Origin: an uncultured Clostridia bacterium
Lineage (GTDB): Bacteria; Bacillota; Clostridia; Oscillospirales; Acutalibacteraceae
DNA: 6,654 bases
Direction of reading: 5' to 3'
Assembly: GCA_946633275.1 (NCBI GenBank)
Contig: CAMPAT010000043.1
Location: forward strand, 1-6,654
Below are positions 1 to 6,149 of the stretch, in pieces. The translations under genes and the position numbers were made by a program. A model generated the notes under the pieces. The model was not told the origin of the DNA. It did no database searches and was given only the letters and a program-made list of their open reading frames with translations. Each line of letters starts with the position of its first letter. Within the stretch, counting starts at the first letter, position 1.

Positions 1-606
1 GAAAAGTGCCCCGTATTCGTAATAACAAGCCCGACTGCAAATAACGGCAAAACTATCAACACAATTAATCTTGCAGTAAGCTTCGCACAAATGGGCAAGA
101 AGACGCTCATCATCGACTCTGATATGCGTAACCCCACAATGCACAGAATGTTCTCAATCCCCGTTAAAAACGGACTTAGTGAAATTCTTGCAGGGTTAAC
201 GGACAGCATTTCAGTAAGCAAGACGAATATCGAAAATCTTTCCGTGCTCACGGCAGGCAAAATTCCTCCGAACCCTGCAGAGCTTCTCTCTTCAGGCAGG
301 ATGGACAAGCTGCTCGAATTCGTACGCGAGCATTATGACTGCGTATTCATCGACACTCCGCCGATTAACGTAGTAACAGACGCTACTCTCTTCGCACAGA
401 AAGTAACAGGATACATCCTGATTGTAAAGACGGATACAACTAACATCAACGACGTTAAACTCACCGTATCAAATCTCGGCCAGATTAACGCAGACATTCT
501 CGGCTTCGTCCTTAACGACGTAAGCTCCGACAAGAAAAAGTATTATTCTTACTACAGAAGATACAACTATAATTACAACTACAATTATAACTATAACTAC
601 AACTGA
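1..606 (+). CDS. Tyrosine-protein kinase (CpsD/CapB/Wzc-type BY-kinase), 5'-truncated
   Basis: This is the C-terminal 201 residues of a bacterial tyrosine kinase that regulates polysaccharide polymerisation and export at the inner face of the membrane. The frame is open from base 1, so the ATG at 91 is internal. Numbering from the window edge, the Walker A region is residues 9-18 (TSPTANNGKT), Walker A' is LIIDSDMRNP (36-45, with D39 and D41), and Walker B is CVFIDTPP (114-121, with D118). These three motifs in this order define the family. The tail (181-201) holds eleven tyrosines: YYSYY, RR, then seven Tyr-Asn pairs; tyrosine-rich tails of this kind are the autophosphorylation site in known members. 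The usual PGEGK of Walker A reads ANNGK here. The membrane activator part (CpsC/Wzz-like) is not visible; it may be a separate gene or a fused N-terminus upstream. The next gene starts 15 bases after the stop, consistent with one operon. Confidence 0.93.
   Translation, partial: EKCPVFVITSPTANNGKTINTINLAVSFAQMGKKTLIIDSDMRNPTMHRMFSIPVKNGLSEILAGLTDSISVSKTNIENLSVLTAGKIPPNPAELLSSGRMDKLLEFVREHYDCVFIDTPPINVVTDATLFAQKVTGYILIVKTDTTNINDVKLTVSNLGQINADILGFVLNDVSSDKKKYYSYYRRYNYNYNYNYNYNYN
562..603 (+). repeat. Seven-copy Tyr-Asn hexanucleotide repeat ending the tyrosine kinase gene
   Basis: Seven consecutive in-frame 6-base units of the form TAY-AAY encode Tyr-Asn seven times, directly before the TGA stop at 604-606. 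The units are not identical: TACAAC occurs three times, TATAAC twice, and TATAAT and TACAAT once each. The 42 bases contain no G on the plus strand. Gain or loss of a unit would change the number of phosphorylatable tyrosines without shifting the frame. Confidence 0.9.
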
Positions 607-621
607 TACTAAGGTGATTTA

Positions 622-2097
622 ATGAACAAGCGAGGTAAGGTTCAGTTCTGGCTGGAATTTTTCTCTGACCTTGTATGTCTTACTGTTGCAAACTTAATAT
701 CTTACGTTGTCTTTCACTTCGCAATACCGAAGATTCTTGACTATCCTGCAAGTGAATGGGCAAGATACTTCATCGCTATGCTGTTTGCGTACATCGTTGT
801 GTTCGCAGGCTTCTATTCAAGCCTTGATATCAAACGTCGCGACCGCAGACACGAGATTATATCAATCCTGCGAAACACTTCGCTTACATACGTTATATTC
901 TCGGCGTTCATACTCCTCATTAAAAGCCCGATTATCGAATCGCGCTATATGCTCATCTCGAGCTTCATACTGTTTACGCTCCTGCTCTTCCCGGAAAAGT
1001 ATTTCCTCAAGCGCTGGATTACAGGCTTCTTTACGACGAGCAAAACGGCTGCGATTGTCGGAATAATCACGACGAGCGATATTGCCGACGAATTCATAAA
1101 AGGAATTAAGCAGGACTGGTCGCTCAACGTTTCGGGCATAATTCTGGCGGACAGAGTTTTTGCAGAAGCTCCTGCTATGGCGGGCGGCGCGCCTGCTTAC
1201 ACGCGGGAAGTATTTCCGAAGAGCATTCACGATATTCCCGTTGTGTCTTGCGACGATAGCTTTATGGAGTGGATTCGCTCTGCGCCGCTCGATGAGGTGT
1301 TCATAAATCTCAACACCGACAATGACGAGAATCTCCAGGAGCTCGTAGAGGAGCTTGAGGATATGGGAATCACCGTTCATCTCAACATTCCGCGACTCGC
1401 AAGAATGCTCGATGAGAGCAAATTCGATAACATAAACTGCAGAGTTTACGCAGGATATCCGATGGCAACCTTTGCCGCCGCTCAGCACAACACAGCTGCG
1501 CTCGCCGCAAAGCGTATCTTTGATATTTTCGCAGGCTTAATCGGATGTATCGTCGCTTTAATCGCTATGGCGCTTGTAGCTTATCCGCTCAAGAGAGAGT
1601 CTGACGGACCTCTGATTTTCAAGCAGCAGCGAGTAGGCAAAAACGGCAGACTCTTTAATATTTATAAAATCCGTTCAATGTATGCCGACGCGGAAGAACG
1701 CAAGGCTGAGCTTGTCGCAGCAAACAAGATGGAAGGACATATGTTCAAGATGGAGAACGACCCGAGAATTACTAAAGTGGGCAGCTTCATCCGAAAATTC
1801 AGCATAGACGAGCTGCCGCAATTTTTCAATGTCCTCAAAGGCGATATGAGTTTAATAGGCACGCGTCCTCCGACAATCGAGGAATTCGAGCAGTACGAGA
1901 GCAGGCATAAGCGCAGACTGTCAATGCGCCCCGGTATTACGGGAATGTGGCAGGTTAGCGGCAGAAGCGAAATTACCGATTTTGAGCAGGTGGTTAAGCT
2001 CGACTGCAAATATATTGACGAGTGGTCAATAGGACTTGATATAAGAATTCTGTTAAAAACAATTTACGTTGTTTTAATTCACAAGGGAGCAGAATAA
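622..2097 (+). CDS. Undecaprenyl-phosphate sugar-1-phosphate transferase (initiating polyprenyl glycosylphosphotransferase)
   Basis: This 491-residue membrane enzyme moves a sugar-1-phosphate from a UDP-sugar to undecaprenyl phosphate, the first step of repeat-unit assembly. The N-terminus shows four hydrophobic segments (about 9-35, 49-65, 82-100 and 108-127), followed by a soluble nucleotide-binding-like domain (about 140-270). The catalytic bacterial sugar transferase domain starts at K297 with KRIFDIFAG and a fifth hydrophobic stretch. Within it are FKQQRVGKNG (333-342), YKIRSM (348-353), SIDELPQ (394-400) carrying the Asp-Glu pair D396-E397 typical of catalysis in this family, and RPGITGMWQVSGR (436-448). 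Length and architecture fit full-length WbaP/CpsE-type proteins. The start is supported by AAGGTG at 611-616, five bases before the ATG. An Ala/Gly-rich stretch near 176-200 looks like an insertion in the middle domain. The sugar (Glc, Gal or other) cannot be told from sequence alone. Confidence 0.95.
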   Translation: MNKRGKVQFWLEFFSDLVCLTVANLISYVVFHFAIPKILDYPASEWARYFIAMLFAYIVVFAGFYSSLDIKRRDRRHEIISILRNTSLTYVIFSAFILLIKSPIIESRYMLISSFILFTLLLFPEKYFLKRWITGFFTTSKTAAIVGIITTSDIADEFIKGIKQDWSLNVSGIILADRVFAEAPAMAGGAPAYTREVFPKSIHDIPVVSCDDSFMEWIRSAPLDEVFINLNTDNDENLQELVEELEDMGITVHLNIPRLARMLDESKFDNINCRVYAGYPMATFAAAQHNTAALAAKRIFDIFAGLIGCIVALIAMALVAYPLKRESDGPLIFKQQRVGKNGRLFNIYKIRSMYADAEERKAELVAANKMEGHMFKMENDPRITKVGSFIRKFSIDELPQFFNVLKGDMSLIGTRPPTIEEFEQYESRHKRRLSMRPGITGMWQVSGRSEITDFEQVVKLDCKYIDEWSIGLDIRILLKTIYVVLIHKGAE

Positions 2098-2101
2098 CCG
2101 A

Positions 2102-3214
2102 ATGAAAATTGCTATGATTGGTCACAAAAGAATACCGTCCCGCGAGGGCGGAATTGAGATTGTTGTGGGCGAACTGTCAAGCCGCATGGCTGCCCTCGGA
2201 CACGAGGTGTGCGCATACAACAGAAAAAGTGAGCACATAGCAGGCAAGGAATACACCGCTGTAAACGAGTGGCAGGGAGTTAAAATCAAATGGATTAAAA
2301 CTCCTGACAGCGCTAAGCTAAATGCTGTAGTTTACAGCTTTTTTGCGACTTTATGCGCCTGTTTCAAAAAATACGACGTTATTCATTTCCACGCCGAAGG
2401 TCCCTGCGCTATGCTTCCGATTGCAAAACTTTTTCGCAAAAGGTGCGTCGCGACTATCCACGGACTCGACTGGCAGAGAGCAAAATGGGGCGGATTTGCA
2501 ACACGTTTTCTGAAACACGGGGAAAAATGCGCGGCGAAATATGCTGACGAAATCATCGTGCTCTCAAAGAACGTGCAGAAATATTTTGAATATACCTACG
2601 GCAGAAAAACCGTATATCTTCCCAACGGAATAGAACAGCCTGAGCGAAGGAATGCAGACATCATAAAAACAAAGTACGCCCTTGACAAGGACGACTACAT
2701 ACTCTTCCTCGGCAGACTCGTCCCGGAAAAAGGAGTACACTACTTAATAAACGCATATAAGAAAATCGACGTCGATAAAAAGCTCGTTATCGCCGGCGGC
2801 GCAAGCCATACGAGCGAATACGAAATCACACTCAGAAATATCGCAGGCGAGGACGTAATCTTTACGGGCTTTGTGCAGGGCGACGAGCTGAGAGAACTAT
2901 ATTCAAACGCTTATATTTACTGCCTGCCGAGCGACCTTGAGGGTATGCCGATAAGCCTGCTTGAAGCTATGAGCTACGGTAACGCTTGTCTGACGTCAAA
3001 CATTCCTGAATGTACTGAAGTTTGCGGCGATATGGCAGAGTATTTCAAAAAAGGCGATGAAAATTCGCTCGCTGAAAAGCTTTCTGCGCTTCTCATCGAT
3101 AAAAGCAGAATTGAAAACCTTAAACAAAACAGCGCAGATTACATCGGCAAAAAATACAGCTGGCAATACACGACTGAAAAAACACTTGAATTATACGAAG
3201 GTATGATAAAATGA
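2102..3214 (+). CDS. Glycosyltransferase family 4 (DUF1972-type N-terminus, rhamnosyltransferase-like)
   Basis: This 370-residue cytoplasmic GT-B glycosyltransferase would add a sugar to the lipid-linked repeat unit. The N-terminus, GHKRIPSREGGIE (7-19), is the glycine-rich acceptor-side loop of the DUF1972-containing GT4 group, to which the pneumococcal rhamnosyltransferase Cps2T belongs. HAEGP (97-101) and HGLDWQRAKWG (120-130) are further landmarks I associate with this group. The C-terminal donor domain has FLGRLVPEKG (202-211) and the GT4 EX7E motif, E280 to E288 (EGMPISLLE), which contacts the nucleotide sugar. The stop of the sugar transferase is four bases upstream, and AAGGGAG (2083-2089), inside that gene, is the likely ribosome binding site. 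The last codons overlap the next start (ATGA). The family match is firm; rhamnose as the donor sugar is only a suggestion, because the group also uses other donors. Confidence 0.93.
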   Translation: MKIAMIGHKRIPSREGGIEIVVGELSSRMAALGHEVCAYNRKSEHIAGKEYTAVNEWQGVKIKWIKTPDSAKLNAVVYSFFATLCACFKKYDVIHFHAEGPCAMLPIAKLFRKRCVATIHGLDWQRAKWGGFATRFLKHGEKCAAKYADEIIVLSKNVQKYFEYTYGRKTVYLPNGIEQPERRNADIIKTKYALDKDDYILFLGRLVPEKGVHYLINAYKKIDVDKKLVIAGGASHTSEYEITLRNIAGEDVIFTGFVQGDELRELYSNAYIYCLPSDLEGMPISLLEAMSYGNACLTSNIPECTEVCGDMAEYFKKGDENSLAEKLSALLIDKSRIENLKQNSADYIGKKYSWQYTTEKTLELYEGMIK

Positions 3215-4413
3215 AAATCCTGATGGTAAACAAGTTTCTGCACCCGAACGGCGGCTCGGAAACATATATCTTCAAGCTCGGCGAACAGCTTCGCGCTTTA
3301 GGTCACGAGGTACAGTACTTCGGTATGGAGCACGAGGGCAGGTGCGTGGGCAACCACGCTGAGCAGTACACGCAGGATATGGACTTCCACGGCGGAAGCA
3401 AGCTCGGCAAGCTCACCTACCCCGTCAAGACAGTTTACTCATCAGAAGCGCGGCGCAAGATGAAAAATGTGCTCAGCGATTTCAAGCCGGATATAATCCA
3501 CATTAACAACTTTAACTATCAGCTCACTCCGAGCATTATATACGCCGCGCAGGATTACAGAAAGCACGCGGACAAAAAATTAAAAATCATCTTTACTGCT
3601 CACGATTATCAGCTTGTCTGTCCGAATCATATGATGTTTGACGTGAGCGGCAATACTTGCGAGGACTGCATAGGCGGTCACTTCATAAACTGCGCAAAGA
3701 AGAACTGCATTCATTCTTCAAAAGCGAAGAGCATTGTCGGAACGGCGGAGGCAACTCTGTACAAAGCTCTCGGCACTTACAAATACATAGACGAGATAAT
3801 CTGCTGCAGCGAGTTTTTAAAAAGCAAAATGGATACTAATCCCGTTTTTGCAGAAAAAACATTTGAGCTGCATAATTTCATTGATAAACCAAGAAAAACA
3901 CAGTATCAGAAGAAAGACTACGTTTTATACTTCGGCAGGTTTTCTGAAGAAAAAGGAATTAAAACGCTGATAAACGTATGCAAATTGCTTCCCGAGGTTC
4001 AATTCATTTTCGCAGGAAGCGGAGCGCTTGAAGACGAGATAAACAAAGTAAGCAACATTAAAAATGTCGGATTTAAGACGGGCGAAGAATTAGAGCAGTT
4101 AATCAGCGAAGCCCGCTTCAGCGTTTATCCCTCCGAATGGTATGAAAACTGCCCCTTCTCCGTGATGGAGAGCATTATTCATGGCACGCCCGTTGTAGGC
4201 TCAGATATAGGCGGAATTCCCGAACTAATCGACAGCGGCAAAACAGGCGAGCTGTTCTGCCCTAAAAACGAGCAAGAACTCAGGGATAAGATAATTAAGC
4301 TCTGGGAAGACAAAGATAAAAACGACAATTATATCCAAAACTGCAGGAACGCGTCATTCGACGACGCAGAGGAGTACTGCAGAAAGCTCATAGCAATATA
4401 CTCCGAGGTATAA
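3211..4413 (+). CDS. Glycosyltransferase family 4 with a cysteine cluster
   Basis: This is a 400-residue GT-B glycosyltransferase, presumably extending the same repeat unit. The N-terminal domain begins with MVNKFLHPNGGSETY, whose GG loop is typical of GT4. It continues with HDYQLVCPNH (131-140) and then a cysteine-rich segment with C150, C153, C161 and C166. The donor domain has YFGRFSEEKG (240-249) and the EX7E motif E312 to E320 (ENCPFSVME), followed by HGTPVVGSDIGGIPE, the standard nucleotide-sugar site. The ATG overlaps the previous stop by four bases (ATGA), so translation is probably coupled; GAAGG (3197-3201) lies nine bases upstream. Donor and acceptor sugars are unknown. The cysteine segment, CEDC followed by paired cysteines, recurs in a GT4 subgroup as I recall it; metal binding there is my inference. 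Confidence 0.93.
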   Translation: MKILMVNKFLHPNGGSETYIFKLGEQLRALGHEVQYFGMEHEGRCVGNHAEQYTQDMDFHGGSKLGKLTYPVKTVYSSEARRKMKNVLSDFKPDIIHINNFNYQLTPSIIYAAQDYRKHADKKLKIIFTAHDYQLVCPNHMMFDVSGNTCEDCIGGHFINCAKKNCIHSSKAKSIVGTAEATLYKALGTYKYIDEIICCSEFLKSKMDTNPVFAEKTFELHNFIDKPRKTQYQKKDYVLYFGRFSEEKGIKTLINVCKLLPEVQFIFAGSGALEDEINKVSNIKNVGFKTGEELEQLISEARFSVYPSEWYENCPFSVMESIIHGTPVVGSDIGGIPELIDSGKTGELFCPKNEQELRDKIIKLWEDKDKNDNYIQNCRNASFDDAEEYCRKLIAIYSEV

Positions 4414-4499
4414 CGGATAACAAGTTTTGTCTGACTGAAACACAGAAGAACCCAAATCTAAGGTGTCAGATAACTCAAAAACAGCCGGGGAGAAACGAA
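4414..4499 (+). other. 86-base intergenic spacer with imperfect hairpin upstream of the radical SAM gene
   Basis: This is the only sizeable gap in the window; the other junctions range from an 8-base overlap to 27 bases. TTGTCTGAC (4427-4435) can pair with GTCAGATAA (4465-4473), giving nine pairs including one G-U, around a 29-base loop. No T-run follows the second arm, so it does not look like an intrinsic terminator. No convincing -35/-10 pair was found. GGGGAG at 4487-4492, seven bases before the ATG at 4500, is a strong ribosome binding site for the next gene. No small open frame with a start codon and binding site is visible. Confidence 0.45.
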
Positions 4500-5597
4500 A
4501 TGGCGTCTACCACAAAAAAATTAAACGGAACAATTATTGTGACTTATCGCTGTAACGCGCGCTGCACAATGTGCAACCGTTACAAAGAGCCCTCAAAGCC
4601 TGAGGAAGAGCTCACAATAGATACAATAAAAAAGCTGCCGAGAATGTATTTTACGAACATTACGGGCGGCGAGCCTTTCATACGCGACGACCTTAAGGAA
4701 ATCGTCCGCGAGCTGTATAAGAAAAGCGACAGAATTGTAATTTCCACAAACGGCTTTTTCACAGACAGAATAATCGACCTCTGCAAAGAGTTCCCGAAAG
4801 TCGGAATCCGCATTTCAATCGAAGGGCTTGAAGACACAAACAATACAATCCGCGGACTTGACGACGGATTTAACAAGGGATACGAAACGCTCAAAAAGCT
4901 AGTCGAGATGAAGCACCCTGACGTCGGTTTCGGAATGACGGTACAGGATATGAACGCACCCGATTTAGTCCCGCTTTATAAGCTCAGCGACGAGATGAAT
5001 ATGGAGTTTGCGACGGCTTCGCTGCACAACTCGTTCTATTTTGTAGAAGATAAAAACATCATTCACGACCGCCCGATGGTTGCTGCGAATTTTGAAGCTC
5101 TGATTAACGAGCTTCTCAAATCAAACGAACCGAAAAAGTGGTTCCGCGCGTATTTCAACCACGGACTTATCAATTACATCTATTCCCAAAAGCGCCTGCT
5201 TCCGTGCGATATGGCGTTTGACACCTTCTTCATTGACCCGTACGGCGACGTTATGCCCTGTAACGGAACAAAGGACAAGGAGGTTATGGGCAACCTTAAC
5301 GAGCAGAGCTTTGATGAAATATGGAACAGCGAGCAAGCTGACAAAGTGAGAGAAAAAGTTCGCTCCTGCGACAGAAACTGCTGGATGATAGGCTCTGTCT
5401 CACCTGCTATGCACAAATATATCTGGGTGCCTGCTGCGTGGGTAATAAAGCATAAGTTCCTGCGCTTTTTCATAGACAAGAAGTACTCGATGTACGAAAA
5501 CAAAATCTGCCGCGACTTCCGCGACGGTAAAGTTACAAAAGAAGAGCTCGACGCGCTCTCAACGTGCGAGATGAACGCAGAGGCAAAAGGCGCATAA
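4500..5597 (+). CDS. Radical SAM protein with C-terminal SPASM/twitch-like cysteine set
   Basis: This 365-residue enzyme should cleave S-adenosylmethionine to start radical chemistry. The N-terminus has CNARCTMC (C18, C22, C25), the CX3CX2C ligand set for the catalytic [4Fe-4S] cluster, and TGGEP (55-59), which binds the SAM amino group. ISTNG (about residues 81-85) and RISIEG are further radical SAM core elements. The C-terminal part carries C236, then C254 within GDVMPC (a G-X4-C pattern), then GNLNEQSFDEIW, then C290 and C294. Four cysteines suit one auxiliary cluster, as in twitch-domain enzymes, rather than the two clusters of a full SPASM domain. A hydrophobic, aromatic and basic segment follows (about 305-325). 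The ATG at 4500 has GGGGAG seven bases upstream. The acetyltransferase gene starts 27 bases later, so the protein belongs to the glycan operon. The substrate is unknown; a sugar dehydrogenation or epimerisation is one possibility, and peptide modification is less likely because no precursor peptide gene is seen. Confidence 0.9.
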   Translation: MASTTKKLNGTIIVTYRCNARCTMCNRYKEPSKPEEELTIDTIKKLPRMYFTNITGGEPFIRDDLKEIVRELYKKSDRIVISTNGFFTDRIIDLCKEFPKVGIRISIEGLEDTNNTIRGLDDGFNKGYETLKKLVEMKHPDVGFGMTVQDMNAPDLVPLYKLSDEMNMEFATASLHNSFYFVEDKNIIHDRPMVAANFEALINELLKSNEPKKWFRAYFNHGLINYIYSQKRLLPCDMAFDTFFIDPYGDVMPCNGTKDKEVMGNLNEQSFDEIWNSEQADKVREKVRSCDRNCWMIGSVSPAMHKYIWVPAAWVIKHKFLRFFIDKKYSMYENKICRDFRDGKVTKEELDALSTCEMNAEAKGA

Positions 5598-5614
5598 ATC
5601 AAAAATAGTAATTT

Positions 5615-5621
5615 GGTGAGG
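5615..5621 (+). promoter_or_regulatory. Ribosome binding site that decides the acetyltransferase start
   Basis: GGTGAGG sits three bases before the ATG at 5625. The in-frame TTG at 5613 and GTG at 5616 overlap or precede this site, so they would leave it inside the gene. The spacing is short, but no comparable site precedes the other candidates, including the ATG at 5652. Confidence 0.6.
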
Positions 5622-5624
5622 ATT

Positions 5625-6149
5625 ATGACAAACAAGTCGCGTTATTTCATTATGATTAAAGCTATGCTTATCAAAACTACGCCTAAGCGCACCGAATATC
5701 TAAGAAGTCTGAACATTTTCGGCAGTTTCGGAGAAAACTGCGCTTGGTATGCAAAAACAATACCAAACGAGCCGGAGCTCGTTTTTCTGCACAACAACGT
5801 TCACATCTGCGGCGGCGTTCGCTTCATAACTCACGACATAATAAATAATATGCTCGTAAAAAATGAGAACTATCCCGAGTTTACCGCAATGGGCGCAAAC
5901 GCACATAATCACGTGGGCAAGATTGAAATATTCGACGACTGCGTTATAGGCGCCGACAGCATTGTGCTTTACGATACAAAAATCGGCCCGAATGCAATAG
6001 TTGCCGCAGGCTCGGTAGTAACGAAGGATATCCCCGAGGGTGAAATATGGGGAGGCGCTCCCGCAAGGAAGATAGGCACGGTTGACGAATTCGTAAAGAA
6101 GCGAATTCGTATTAACGAGCAGAAGGATAAACAAATTAACAATGGATGA
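5625..6149 (+). CDS. Hexapeptide-repeat (left-handed beta-helix) acyltransferase, probably sugar O-acetyltransferase
   Basis: This 174-residue cytoplasmic acetyl-CoA-dependent transferase belongs to the LbH group that includes maltose/galactoside and serine acetyltransferase-like proteins. HNNVHICGGVRFITHD (56-71) contains H70, the likely catalytic histidine. A loop rich in Asn and His follows, then several hexapeptide turns (IEIFDDCVIGADSIV, IGPNAIVAAGSVVTKDI). It ends with the signature IWGGAPARKIG, which normally lines the CoA site. The ATG at 5625 is chosen because GGTGAGG lies just upstream; a TTG start at 5613 would add four residues. The gene follows the radical SAM gene by 27 bases, and its last 8 bases overlap the next glycosyltransferase. 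In this setting it most likely acetylates a sugar of the repeat unit or a nucleotide-activated amino sugar. The exact acceptor is not visible in the sequence. Confidence 0.9.
   Translation: MTNKSRYFIMIKAMLIKTTPKRTEYLRSLNIFGSFGENCAWYAKTIPNEPELVFLHNNVHICGGVRFITHDIINNMLVKNENYPEFTAMGANAHNHVGKIEIFDDCVIGADSIVLYDTKIGPNAIVAAGSVVTKDIPEGEIWGGAPARKIGTVDEFVKKRIRINEQKDKQINNG

Noticed and set aside
91..93. ATG at 91 as the start of the tyrosine kinase
   Set aside because: The frame is open to base 1 and the upstream codons encode the P-loop needed for kinase function, so this Met is internal.
862..1488. A 208-codon open frame on the minus strand
   Set aside because: It lies opposite the sugar transferase, whose motifs and frame are certain. 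Its product is rich in Arg, Ser and Cys with no recognisable domain, as expected for an antisense shadow.
4428..4460. Promoter starting at TTGTCT in the spacer
   Set aside because: No TATAAT-like element occurs at 16-18 bases downstream; the nearest A/T-rich hexamer is too far and poorly matched.
4427..4480. Intrinsic terminator between the GT4 and radical SAM genes
   Set aside because: The stem is A/T-containing with a 29-base loop and no T-run follows, so it does not meet the usual terminator pattern.
5613..5615. TTG at 5613 as the start of the acetyltransferase
   Set aside because: It overlaps the GGTGAGG binding site that serves the ATG at 5625, and no binding site precedes it at a proper distance.
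5180..5635. A 151-codon minus-strand open frame opposite the radical SAM gene end
   Set aside because: The conserved cysteine motifs are on the plus strand. The minus product shows no family features and would span the acetyltransferase ribosome binding site.
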